Below are positions 36,601-47,974 of a stretch of DNA of 64,000 bases, one piece after another. Source of the DNA: Desarmillaria ectypa (lineage: Eukaryota; Basidiomycota; Agaricomycetes; Agaricales; Physalacriaceae); contig JAUDYN010000002.1 of the NCBI GenBank assembly GCA_030407005.1, positions 2,976,001 through 3,040,000 on the forward strand, written 5' to 3'. The position numbers were made by a program, and so were the translations under genes. Each line of letters starts with the position of its first letter. The stretch's first letter is position 1. A model generated the notes under the pieces. The model saw only the letters and a program-made list of their open reading frames with translations. It did no database searches and had not been told where the DNA came from.

Positions 36601-37833
36601 GTGGCCGGTCTGACAGCGGTTTCCCGGGAAGCGTTTCTGGTAGTTCTGACATCTCTTCTGGCGTTGCAGGTAAAGGAGATAATCGTCCATTTCCTGGAAT
36701 CGATGTTGTAGATTTTGAGGTGGTATTTTGTGTCTGAGGGATGTCTTCTGCTGCCCATGTGCGCTCCAAATCATCCACAATGTTCAAAGCGTCACCCCAT
36801 TGACCTTGACTAATTAGCTGGCGGGCCGTCGCAGAAACCTCCACAATGCCCTTGATACCTTCTATCCCTTCATCGATCTTCTTTAGGTTACTCTTCTTCT
36901 TCTCCTTTTCGACTACTTCCAGGCCCTTCTTTGCCACGTCATTGTCAACGTCCTGCAGAAGTTCTCGTAGGCGCGAAATTTGAGACAAACAGGAAGCAGA
37001 CTCAGACTGGAGATGATGAAGGTTGGACAACGCAGCAAAAAATGATGATGAACGAAGAGAGATTTCGTGAGTGAGATGAAGTTCGATGGTATCCGCATAG
37101 TGAGAGAATTTCTCGAGAAGTGGAAGAGAATGTGCAAGTGCTGTTGGATCCACATCCGGGTCTTGACCATCCTGTTCTGTGACATTAGCAAAGGTCCCTG
37201 GGTCCGCCAAGTTAAAATTAGATTCGAAGAAAACCGAAGGAACAGAATCTAATGAAGGGAACGACTTGAAATTTGTAAGGTATGATGGTGATGAATAGGA
37301 AAATGAAGGGCGAGGCGTCGGAGGTCCGGCTTCTAGCTGGTGGGCATTCTCGAAACGCTCCCATTCTGAAGCTATGGCACGAAGGTAGGGATCGAAATCC
37401 TTCCTGCGAACTCGAGGCAGCTCTGCTGGTGGCACTGTAGGCAACGCTGAATGCGCCTTAGGTGGGGCTTGTCGCTTGTGAGGATTATTGAGAACGGTAG
37501 AGATGGCTAGTACGTGTCCGGGTTAGCACGGCCAATACGGCATTATTCCATGCACCACATACCATGAAATCCATGCTTCGAGCTACTCCACTCAGCGGGT
37601 AATGCTCCAAGCGACAAGGTCGCTGTCGAAGAGTTGAGATTGAGGTGACCAAGCCGTGGGATGGTATTGAAGTAATCTGGGCCTCTGCCGTCCGTCGTCG
37701 TCCCCGAGACACTTTCTGGGCCAGGTTGTCGCGATGCAGGATCCCAGTTGAATCTATACGGTCGTACGGTATCTGGAAATGCCGGTACTGGCGACGTTGG
37801 GCGTGAAACGCCACTGGTGTTCGAGTCCGACAT
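33650..37833 (-). CDS. VPS54: VPS54, GARP tethering complex subunit
   Basis: Eleven exons (37833-37563, 37506-36326, 36247-36171, 36120-35968, 35909-35672, 35615-35078, 35016-34895, 34838-34752, 34698-34576, 34518-34427, 34364-33650) sum to 1,198 residues. The N-terminal part has RKDFDPYLRAIASEWERFE and the DUF2450/Vps54_N helical region (LPLLEKFSHYADTIELHLTHEI). The middle has REMTHLDFMKILRATYKTLLRAIEGLQ. The Vps54-like domain holds LASQSLSIVIALIPYVRETFRRHL, KETVTLHKVLSRYL and FAAINHRLSEEY. The last about 200 residues are Pro/Ser/Glu-rich and disordered. Role: retrograde endosome-to-trans-Golgi vesicle tethering with Vps51-53. The donor after residue 484 is ambiguous (36325 GTGGGA, or a GTACAA 15 nt further). 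Confidence 0.93.
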
Positions 37834-40613
37834 GGAAGCAAATGCCTAAGTTACATTGCCACGGCCGCCACCACGTACCACAGCTTACTCCTCTACCATC
37901 ATGATCTCCCATGCGACTTGGCTCTCCCGCTGCTTTACACTGTTGAAATGGGGCACATATCAATTATGGGGTCACGACAACTCAAAAACGTACACCGAAT
38001 TTACCAAGGGTATGTAACTATGTACTGCGTCGTACGTTCTTCCGCTCTCCGGACAATTCTGCAGGCTCTTACATTATAAGACGTATATAGGACATCTGCA
38101 TGGCGCTCCCTGGTCTCGCATATGGTTCCTATTACATGATGTCTCCTCCAGAACTGTCTGTTCTATTCGACGGGATGTTGGTTCTTAGCGCAGCAAATTC
38201 AGTCCTCGTCCGTTTTCATCTCAATGATGGACGTCTCTCTGGGCCCGTGACTTAGCCTCCCGGGTGTACGGTCCAAACACTGCGTCGGCACTGTTGCGAT
38301 AAAGTCTACGCGAAGACTAGATTCGAGTCGTCTGGTTGTTACCTTCTCCTGTTTGAAGAGTAGGAAGGAATCAGTATATCTCGATCGTAGCTGTATTCAT
38401 TCTGGTTGAATTACGTTTCGGTAAGGAAGCAAACAAGTTTTATTGGGGGATTGACTCTTTTACCCCTTTCCGAAGGCACCATCTCCAAGGTCTGGGCCTC
38501 TTCATCTCAATCCTTCGGTTCCGGGAGCCATGCCCACGGCTCAATGACAATTGACGGGCCTTTATTGAAAGACAAATATGGATTCCGGTCTTCCAACCAG
38601 AAAATGATAATCACATCTGCTTCCTCTACGTTATTACTCATGAGTACAATGGACGACAAGCGTGTGGTGTAGGACAAGTAGATCACATAAAAGGTGCAGT
38701 AATATGGTATGTCATATGTGTACGCCTCTTCTCCTAAAGTCGCTATGTATGTTTGGCACTTCATTATGGCGAATACGGGAGATCTGATTCCTAGGTCAAG
38801 GACACAGAGCAAATCTTTGCAAGGGCATATGCTTTCGCTGAATAACGAACGCCTGAGATTACCCCCCCCAGTTTAACCTCTGGCGCCACCAGCTTGGCGG
38901 GACTACTTGGAAATCGACCTAGTTCGAGCTGAAGAACCGCTGCATCGGTACTGCGAAAATGCTGATGGCATAGCCCCCCTCCATAATTATAGGACGTCTC
39001 TGGGTTTCGCCTCGCTAACGCAACTACGACATCCGTACGGAGCTTTAGACTGTGGTGCACAACGTGTCCCCATATGAACTAGCGCTGTACGAATATTTCG
39101 GCCCGTTGAATTCGGTTCCGTCCTCGTAAGGGGCAACTAATAACGACTGTTGGACAAGTTCTTATCCGTGAGCGAACATATCTCCTTGGATTATGCGACA
39201 ATAAAAATATCTTGTATTTACTGTTAGGTACCGAGAAGCCGCGCAATATAGAATGACATGTTACTTCTTGAAGACGCACAGTACTTCAATATAGGAACGT
39301 CCAAGATGAGTAAGTAACATGAATAGAATCGCCAAGGTCGACGGAGATGCTTGCCCCTGACTACTGGTTGGTGGACAAGCCCGGTGTGCACACCCGTATG
39401 CCGGACTATGTCGCCTGAAAAGAGACCTCACACGTACTTTCTCCGATCAAGTAACTGAACCGCTCAGAGTCGGTTGGGGCTCCTTTTAAGAATCCGAGCC
39501 GAGTCTAGGAGATTCAGCTTCTTTTGCTCCACCGTAGATCCCCTGGTAAAAAGGCTGGGCCAGAAATCATAGGTTCTCGAGCTAGAACGAAATCAGTTCT
39601 TAGGTGCTTGTTGATGTCAAGAAATTCTCCTTCCCAAGCCGATTAAACTCCTACAAAATGTCGGAGTCAATCATAGCCCATCCACAGTTCGTACATAGTA
39701 GACAGCCGGACACCAAGAATGCTAACAAGTTGGAGGCAATTCAGATTCGGCAAGGCTTCACTGATTTGGCAGAACCCTAGGTGTGTTGTAGCGACCGCAG
39801 CTTTAGCCTGAGCAGCGGCAGGGACCGATGATAGAAAACATATTCCGCGCCGCAAGCAACGGTAATTGATCACCAGGTGAGCCCAAAACGTGAATTGACT
39901 GTCTTCAGGTTCGGCATGACCTCGTTGTATCCCTGTCGAAATCAACCCCGTTACCGTGCGGGAATGCTCGTGCTCGTGAGCAGGCGAAGATTATACGCCC
40001 CTGCTGTTCATAGATATATAGTAGTAAATTCTGATCCAGCAGATCGTCCCACATCAACGTCGTAAACACAGATCTGGGCCGTATCCGACGCTCGCCTGTA
40101 AAAGCACCGTCACAGAGTTAAGTACATAAGACTGAAAAGACAGGATTGAGAACGCTTCCTTTTAGTTTGCAAAAATAACGCAAAAGCTATTTCTCAAGCA
40201 CGTGATGGTGGCAGAAAACACATTTATCTCAGATACATCGGAACTCGGCCCGCAGAACGCCATCGCAACCACTCGTTATCAGTACTAAGAAGATTCGAAT
40301 ATGTACAGCAGCGCTGAATACTCCGCCTGCGAATGTGGCCTGAGTATGATAATTATCGTGGGAGAGATGTCGGCCCGCAACGATTGTTTCGTAACTATCA
40401 CTGTTCTATACCCACCAGCTGTCCACAGCACTGTTAAGAATCTCTTCTCTCTCCTTTGGCGCCTGAGAAAAACCGACGCCTTCCATCAGACCCAGAGCTG
40501 TAAATGGCATTTGACAGGGGGTTACTGTTCCTGAATTTCCGACAGCTGTAGTGTCCTACACCGAGGCGCTCCTAGAGTCGGAGACACACGACAGCTCACT
40601 CGTTCCCGCTGAA
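37834..40613. other. Intergenic, 2.8 kb, no gene supported
   Basis: This marks the change from the conserved core to the accessory block. Only short frames without family motifs are seen. Plus-strand 40,440-40,613 contains Leu/Arg-rich and Glu/Ser-rich fragments (WRLRKTDAF, VPEFPTAVVSYTEALL) in different frames that may be an eroded or unspliced 5' end of the next gene. Confidence 0.45.
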
Positions 40614-43369
40614 ATGGCCTTGAAAAAAATCCGTGTAATAGCGCGTACAAGCACGGCGCTCAATCTCGCAATTCTATCATCAGCACTGACCAAGGAGATG
40701 TCGACGATGGCCATCTTTCCTCCAGCGTGTGCCGCTTTCGCCATTTTGGAGCAAATATTGCAGACGGTCAAGGTAAGTCTTCTATCAAGGGCTTCTTTTT
40801 GACGAATCTCAAAGTCTTTCAGGACGTTCAAGTTCGTCGAATCGTCAGCATCTATGTACCGAGTAACGCGTCTAAATCAGCTTCCAGTCTAACAAAGAAG
40901 CCTGTCGTCGCCTTGTCCACAAATGCGCTCGGATTTTATTCACTATTAACGAACAGATGGAAGGAAGGTGGGAATCTGCATCTCCGTTGCTACTGAAGAA
41001 TATCAGTCGTCTTCAAGAGTACGTCCCAGTACACACTTCTTAGGGGAAGATGTCGGGCTCACTTTTGTGCAGAACGCTGACCATGATACATGCCTTCATG
41101 GTAAAAGAGACACAGGCTAAATGGAGCACCCGTTTGTTACGCAAGAATTCGATTGAAAACGCTTTAAACGATTACGCTGAACGGTTGGACGAGGCATCAC
41201 AAGCGTTTCGGGCATGTTTCCCACCTCTGATTCGTGATTCCAATGACCCCATGGCGTAGATAGCAGCGCTCATCAACATCCAATACACAGTCGAAGCGTC
41301 CGCCCAGAAACAGAATTCCAAGTTCACCATAGAAGCACAGGACAGCCGCGCCCTTAAAACCGTCGTTCATAAGTCACTTCGTTCTTCAACACCACCATAT
41401 CACGACACCAACAGAGCCGTAACCGAAGAAAGAGTCCCAAGCGACTTCCAATACGCCCTCGATGACCTTGACAACCATGGTGTAAGTGAACAAATAGCCA
41501 CATCTTTCTCCACATCTTCACACTCCCTGTTCCTAGTTCCGAAAATATCACCAGTCAGAAGTTCGTTTGAAGGGTTCGTTTGGACCTTCCACTTCCAGCG
41601 GCTGGTGGTCGGACGTGAACGAAGCACTCGTGTACGGAGAAACTTCGCTCATCCGAAGGTACGATCAAGGCACCAAGGCAAGTGCTGTTAAGGCGAGTAT
41701 ACCGTTTCTCGCTTCGTATTTGGCTGTGGGCTAACATTGACCTTCTGTAGGCATGGATCCATGACGTGAAGATCCTTCAAAATTTATAGCAAGTCCCGGG
41801 CTCCCTCGTGCATATCTTGAGGTTATGCTGACATCAAGTTGGAATATATGTAGCCATCCAAACCTACCCCAAATGATCGGGGTATCTTCAAATGAAGCTG
41901 GAACGCCGTTTGTTATTCTATCCCATAGTATGAATATTTTTGCTTTCAAGTGACGAGACTAGGTGGTAATAATTCACCGTCATTAGTCCAAAGGCGATCT
42001 CCAGAGAATCTCCTGATCGATTCTTTGAACAAATTCGGCTTAGCCGGATGCATAAACACCGTCCTGCATTTTGTAAGTACTTTACTCCGATGGAAGGCCT
42101 TCGAATTGAATTTATACCTGTATACATAGTACGCCGATATTTCCGTAAGTCACACTCTCCGGACATGTTCGCTCTGCTGTTTTTGATTAATTTTGATCTT
42201 ATTGATAACCATAGAACGCCGCCGCATATCTTCAACGACAGCTCGAGCTGACCGACTCACAAGTGCAGGACGTCATCGAGGTTGGGCCGTTCGTCTCCAT
42301 TATGCAACCAGTTGAGGCTCACCATTAAATGACGTGCAGAGTGTGACCTTCATGGCTGACGGGGGTAAAAATCTGATCATGGGCCTCCCGCCACCCAAGG
42401 AAGGCACATGGGTGACCGCCAGAAATTACGGCTTGGCCAATACTATAAGATTTGCTGCTATGAAAGTGCGTTTCACTTGGTGCTATAAAAGGTCTGTGAA
42501 TTCGAACCAGTTCTCATGACCGTGTACAGTTGTTGCCACTCCGAGGTTCGGTAACACTGAACAGAAACGGGTTGATCGGCGAGTATTTATTTATTCGTAG
42601 TCGTGACTGCCTGTCGCTTATGGATATCGATCCTTAGATGACGACGAAATTATGCGACTCTATCATGTCGCGGCATTGGTTGAGGGGTTTGTTCCCAAAA
42701 CATGGGAGCCTCATGGCCTTCCCGAACGGACAAGGGCATTGCTGGCTGACGTCGATGAGCCTTTCAACGGTTTGATGAAGGGAAAAATGCCTTCTCTTCG
42801 CCAGCTAAGATTGTCGAGCCTGGACGCGAAATCTCACGACTATGTCTGGTATACAAGCTTGGGAGTCCTTCCATGTCGGTTTTCAGTGGGAGATTTCGGA
42901 TATATTCCTCAACACAAATGGCACTCGACGTCTGGTAGATCATTCAAGGATTTTGTACTTTTAGGGAACGCATTCCGTGACGAGCTTGCCAAGTTCGTTG
43001 TGGAGAGAACGTGCCATGGTACTCAATTCTGCTGGAAGGACTTTCCTATGACCCGTCAGCCAGTCAGCCCGTTCAGTTTGAATGATGATATTCAATGGCG
43101 AGGCTTCTTTTCCCACTAACTGGATGTAGTTACTGATAAAATCTTCGCTCAGCTGGCCGATAGTAGTCCCTCCGGGAGCGCAGATAGACTGTGACATAAC
43201 TCACGAGCAGTCCATAGCCATTACCGCGGACGCTTGGCGTTTTCTCATACAAGAGTCTCGCTCCCTCGCCCGCGAACTGGGCATACAACCCCATGGTCTG
43301 ATTCTCAGTCAGTCTATCCATCTGCCTGCCTATGATCTTCATGTCATTCTGACCGTAACCTGTGTTTAG
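40614..43369 (+). CDS. Helical-bundle (MLKL/HeLo-like) protein with kinase-like region, 16 exons
   Basis: Exons: 40614-40632, 40684-40772, 40823-40831 (9 nt), 40888-41018, 41073-41211, 41260-41481, 41537-41692, 41751-41788, 41854-41927, 41987-42072, 42130-42144 (15 nt), 42215-42280, 42340-42465, 42530-42578, 42638-43097, 43153-43369; one frame of 631 residues. Residues about 15-150 are all-helical and amphipathic (SNKEACRRLVHKCARILFTI, LLLKNISRLQETLTMIHAFM, KWSTRLLRKNSIENAL, YAERLDEASQAF), the pattern of MLKL_NTD/HeLo-like four-helix domains found in many Agaricomycete proteins. Residues about 230-300 resemble a kinase N-lobe (ASAVKAW, then YHPNLPQMIGVS and PFVIL), but I see no HRD or DFG. 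The C-terminal about 240 residues (GDFGYIP, DITHEQSIAI, ADAWRFLIQESRSLARELG) are of unknown function. Five introns start with GC. Start and first intron (40633-40683, in frame) are uncertain. A role in programmed cell death or incompatibility is inference. Confidence 0.65.
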
Positions 43370-44467
43370 TCACTCGAACTGGACTGTCTAGACACGCCTC
43401 CATCAATGATTTTGCAAACTCTGTCAAACTCGGGCCCTCGCATTGGTGTCATCAGCCTCCTGGCGTACGACAACCTCAGCCCCGGCCTTTCTTCCCGCAT
43501 CAGCCGCCAGCCATAGCAACGCCCATGTACTTGCATACTTCTTTTGATGATACCTATGAGCCATATTGGTCTCATCAACCTCGGTATACACCGCGCGAGC
43601 CGCAATCAAAACCGCCACCCCTTTTGCGAGGGTGGATTTCCACGGTCGGATCGTGAGTTGAAGTGGTTCTGAACGACTTGGACACTTATTATTTTCAGGG
43701 ATACGCAATTTGTATATTGGATCCAGCTTCTGCCTGATGATTTCGATGAGGCCTAACTTGAGACTTGCGCCAATGTCAATCAATTCCGAAGACAGACTTC
43801 ATGGAGCTTCGCACTGGCGTTGACGTTCTTGATTAAGTCGGCAGACGAATCCTCGCATGAGTCCTTGTAATGGGGTCTGCTACGCGAAGTGATCGCTACG
43901 ACAATGTTCCCCCGCCGACTGTCATCGGTCATTGTATAAATTGCAATCAAGGCAACGTCGATGTGAACAGCACTCGGGTCAGAATAGTTTCAATTTCGGT
44001 TCCAACTTGCAAGTCGGTTTGGTAGAGAAACACAGATTGCGTACGTGCCAGCGGGGGCCTCCGTTAATGAAAATACAAAACAGTACCGGACTGACGTGTA
44101 GGGTCCAGTGGCAGACAGATGTCTCTAGCCGCTCATTTCTGTTCTATTTCGTTTTCACTTATGGAAAACCAAGGATGCTCGAGTTAGGTATATCGCAAAA
44201 AGTTGACACAAAGGAACTGCCGCAATGTGAGCTACGTTGATATGAATCGACAAGAGCGAAAGGGACGTCCACTTCGTAAAAAAAAACTGGCTCAAGCTTC
44301 CCAAAACTCTGCTGTGTCAATTGAACAAGGCAACCAGGCATTCACAAGTATCGCAATGCTTCGTAAAAGGGCTAGCACGAGTACTTGTACACCCTCCGAG
44401 CGTTCGAGCAGTGAGCGCTTGCGGTTTGAGCGTACAACGCCGCAAAAGTCAAGAACTTTAAAAGCCA
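43370..44467. other. Intergenic, 1.1 kb
   Basis: Minus-strand frame 43,783-43,424 (119 codons) is open but shows no motif, lacks a supported splice structure, and is not called. Confidence 0.45.
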
Positions 44468-44551
44468 TGGGGGCACCCAGGATTGAACTGGGGACCTCCA
44501 GAAGACAATACTTGCTTCAGTCTGTTGCTCTCCCAACTGAGCTATGCCCCC
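44468..44551 (-). tRNA. tRNA-Phe (GAA) with 11 nt intron
   Basis: Read on the minus strand: acceptor stem GGGGGCA/TGCCCCC, D-arm GCTCAGTTGGGAGAGC, anticodon loop C-T-GAA-G, T-arm CCCAG-TTCAATC-CTGGG, discriminator A. Between base 37 of the anticodon loop (GAAG) and TTCTGG lie 11 extra bases, the normal place for a tRNA intron. The 5' end is 44551. A spurious protein frame covers it on the plus strand. Confidence 0.93.
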
Positions 44552-44628
44552 GCCACTAAGTCTTGGGCAGATAATTGTCCCGCCACAATGAACCAGTCAA
44601 TTCAACTTAACTCGCACTAAGAAGTACT

Positions 44629-45487
44629 ATGCAAGTCCCACCCATCATCCAAAAACTGCTTTCCCCCTTTCCTCTCTACACCTATCCTCCAATTCCTCCT
44701 CCGTCCCAAACCGACGCATATCCAACACCCTGTCTATGGATCCATCCTCCACACTCGCCCGACGGCGTCCTTAGCTCCGACGTCGAGTGCCTCAAATGGC
44801 AAGCCTACCTTGCCCTGCGAGGTCTCGACCATATTTGCGTGCGTACCGATATTGACCCTCAGGGAGCTGTCGACGTGCAGCTTCCGAATTTGTGGGATGG
44901 GAAGCAGTTGACGGCAGCGAGGGAGTTGCCTGCTTGGGTGGATACTAAGGTCAGCATTGACAGTGATGGCGGGCTGGAAGGCTACAAAGATGAGGCGGCG
45001 CGTGACGAGAGTCGGGCGTGGGTAGCGTTGTTGGAAGGATGCATACACGCTGCACTGCTCCTCGTCCAACCGACGTCGGCGTCGTTCTCCCTGGTGGAAA
45101 CAAAATCCCGACCAATCGAGTCCATTCTTGCGCCGCCCCCGGCCCCACTGTCAGGCCTCACATCCCTCATCCCGCCCTTTGGCACCCGTATCCCCCGCGA
45201 AGCTATACAGTCGCGCTACCGAGAGGCCATTGAGGCGCTCTCCGAGAGACTGGGCACCGACAAGTGGTTCTTGTCATCCGAGTACGTTTTCTGTGTTTAT
45301 TCCTTCTGTGGTATTGACGCGAGGTAGGGCTCCAACACCACTCGATGCTCTCGTTTTTGCGTACTTGCACTGTATACTTCACTCGAAAGACACGATACGC
45401 ATCGAGGTGACGCGCAGGGTGAATCTGGTTGCGTGGGAGTGGAGGGTAAGAGGACTGGTTAGGGCGGCATTTCTATCAAGGCGGTGA
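44629..45487 (+). CDS. Metaxin / Sam37-like mitochondrial outer-membrane protein
   Basis: Two exons (44629-45281, 45328-45487) give 270 residues with a 46 nt intron. The N-terminus (SPFPLYTYPPIP, then LWIHPP, ECLKWQAYLALRGL) reads as the thioredoxin-like part of the GST-type metaxin/Tom37 fold: a cysteine followed by KW on the first helix. The C-terminal helical part contains SERLGTDKWFLSSEAPTPLDALVFAYLHCIL, the most recognisable metaxin motif (a GST-C helix with PTPLDA). Role by family: subunit of the SAM/TOB complex that inserts beta-barrel proteins into the mitochondrial outer membrane. No C-terminal anchor is obvious. It lies 77 bp downstream of the tRNA-Phe 5' end, in divergent orientation. 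Confidence 0.75.
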
Positions 45488-46379
45488 TTTAGACTTGTAC
45501 ACCGGAAGGGCGAGGTTGTTCCCCAGTTATATGTTCAATCCTATAGCTCATCACTTTCTTTGGTGCAGTGTATGAAAATATCAATCCAGGTACTCGTACC
45601 GACCAAATCATTGCAATGTAGAGGCGTTCGAGAAGATTCTCAAGGTGTAAACACAAGTCCAAGTACTTGACTTTAAGGCTCGAGCCAAAACGTTGCTGTG
45701 GCTTTCATGGCGCTATAGACCTCGCTTGAAATGAAGAGAGAAACGAGATCAGAAAGAACAGTACCCGTGAGTGAAGCTTCGGCTCCAAGAACGGCGAGAA
45801 ATTTGGAGCACTTCCGTTCCCGCGTTACAACATTGAGAGGTATTCAACAGATTTCAGAAACCCTAGGAGTTACAGCAAACTCGAATCCAGCCGCAGAATC
45901 CAAGTGTTGCCCACGGAAACCACCCCCTATCCCCCACCCAGTGTCAAAAAATTATGCATAAACCTCGCTTCCGACTTTAAAGCTAAAATAGCATTTAACC
46001 ACGGGCTTACTAACTAGAGAACTGGCGGGGATGAGAGCTGTTCGAATGTGCTCATAGTGCGAGGTCATCAATCTCTCTGCATCGACTATAATGCCTCATA
46101 TCTTTCTCGATATTCACTTTTTTCTCGCGGGAAATCTTGTTGTGCCAAAGTAATAAATCTTTATTCGGGTCCAGCCAACTCTTCCAACGCAAGACAGGCA
46201 AGGACAAAGGCAGAAATTGGGTGTCATTAGACCGCGGAGGGGTAGCAAGTCCCTCTCGATCTAATCCTAATACGCACTTTGGCCATGGAAGAATCCGTTT
46301 CCGTTCTACTGTTGGTGCCTTGATGCTGTATGAAGATGTGTGATGACTCTGTTGGACCTTGCTTCTTACGTCCACTACA
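45488..46379. other. Intergenic
   Basis: 892 bp. Plus-strand frame 45,731-45,961 (76 codons) has no resemblance to known families and is not called. Confidence 0.4.
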
Positions 46380-47559
46380 ATGTCCACAGATTCTGATGCC
46401 CTTGCTAGCGACGTCGTACCCACGTGAAGGGCTCAAGACTCGAAACCTCGCCAGGTGGCCCTGTCGAGGAAGAAGAGAACGACACTACAGCCCAACCGTA
46501 TTCTGAGTACGTTCATCCTTCGAAGTCGAGCAAGAGGTTTGGATTGCGAGGATCTGCTCCTTACCAGCCTCCCAAAGGTAAATCACACTCATATGCTAAT
46601 GAAATCCTATCATCTCATACTTATCAGGCAACGATCCTTTCAACTACGAAGAAAAGTATCCTGAAGATGTGTACTGTGAAGAGATGGGACCCAACGTTAG
46701 GGTATTTCGGACGTACCTCGACGAGCGCGCGATATATGATGCGAATATGGTCGAAGAGGCGAGAGATGGTGTTGATGTTCTTCTCGACGTCACCCATGTT
46801 TTATCCTTCCCCATGCTCATCTCTCTGTACTAAGCGGGTCTGTTCTCAGCCGTGGTTACAACTTTTGTTGTCCAAACTTCGCAGAGCTTACAAGCGGACT
46901 TCACAGAAATGTCTGCTAATCTACTCTTCGAAATGATCAATATTCAGCGCGCTATTGCCAGTGGCGCTTTCTTGGACACCGTCGCTACCTCTTCTCTCAA
47001 CCCTAACATCACGTTTATTGCTTCAACCACGAGCGTCTGGGTGAACGGCCTCTGGTTCACCAGCCTTGCGCTCAGCCTCACGACAGCACTGGTGTCGGTG
47101 CTGGTCAAGCAATGGCTCCACCACCACATGGCTTTACCATCCGAAACACCCCGCGAACGTAACCTTCTGCGGCAGCTCCGGTTCGCAGGACTGCAAAAAC
47201 GGGGTGTTCTCGTTATCATCGGTCTACTCCCTGTTTTGATGCACACTATCCTTGCCATCTTTGTTGGCTTCGTGATCTTCCTTGGCCCATTGCGTGACTC
47301 CATTGCTTGGGTTATTGGTGTGATCACGGCCGTCGCGTATACGGCGTACTTGATGGCACACATCCTGCTTCTCTTTTTCCCCCAGTGCCCCTACAGGACC
47401 TCACTGTGTAACCTGCTCCATGTCCTGTACGGTCATATGGTGCAGTACACCGTGCATACTTTCTGGCACCGTCTCCATTTGGAGAGGTGGCAAGCGACAA
47501 TTTCTCAGCGTGGATGGGGCCTTTCGATTTTGCCTTGGCCTAAGCATCGACCGGGTTGA
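46380..47559 (+). pseudogene. DUF6535 membrane protein, N-terminal half, probably damaged
   Basis: The best part is the frame ending at 47559: TTFVVQTSQSLQADFTEMSANLLFEM, followed by membrane segments (WFTSLALSLTTALVSVLVKQW; VLVIIGLLPVLMHTILAIFV; VIGVITAVAYTAYLMAHILLLFF), the DUF6535 domain common in Agaricomycetes. Upstream exon 46628 to about 46795 (NDPFNYEEKYPEDVYC, VFRTYLDERAIYDANMVEEA) joins a preceding exon ending at 46577 across a good GT-AG intron. Two problems: the leader ATG at 46380 is one base out of frame with that exon, and the expected junction near 46,790-46,850 has no in-frame GT-AG pair preserving the usual VLLVFAGLFSA region. The protein also stops early, where family members continue for hundreds of residues. 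I read it as a 5' half of a broken gene. Function of the family is unknown. Confidence 0.6.
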
Positions 47560-47670
47560 GTAGCATCATGGACGCAAAGAAATATACGGGCATTTTATTT
47601 CTCCAACCGCATTTAAACTTTCGCCGGTCATGACAGAGCGTCAAAAGATGTTTGAATGAAGTTTGCACAC

Positions 47671-47695
47671 GGAAGATGCAGTCGTAGGAAAATGA
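47671..47695 (+). repeat. 25 bp repeat, copy 1 of 2
   Basis: The 25 bases here recur at 49216-49240 in direct orientation with one mismatch (T versus C at position 15). Both copies lie inside the segment that separates the two DUF6535 pieces. Confidence 0.7.
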
Positions 47696-47974
47696 GGGGT
47701 AGATAAGTGTCGACAATTGTGCTACAACACGGTTTTATCGATAAACCACGAGCTCGTTCTTGAAGTCGTGCACGAATAGGAACTGTATCCAATTAATCTG
47801 CATTGATGTCTGATTGTATACAGCGTGTAGTAAGAACTTGGAAGGTCAAAAACATAACATGGTGCAAAATAGATATAGATAGAAAAGCAAAGAAGATATA
47901 TAGCAGATAATGCAACAGAAACAGATAAGAAAAAATAAAAGCAGTTCATTAAATAGTTGTCGTCTGTTGGTTCA

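Noticed and set aside
40440..40613. Upstream extension of the MLKL-like gene as coding exon
   Set aside because: Readable fragments fall in different frames with TGA codons between them and no consistent splice joins, so the ATG at 40614 was kept as start.
43424..43783. 119-codon minus-strand frame
   Set aside because: No recognised domain, no start context, and no splice partners. Kept as unassigned sequence.
44203..44559. Plus-strand open frame ending in the same IELGTSR/ALPTELCP peptide
   Set aside because: It covers the minus-strand tRNA-Phe gene at 44468-44551 and is antisense to it.
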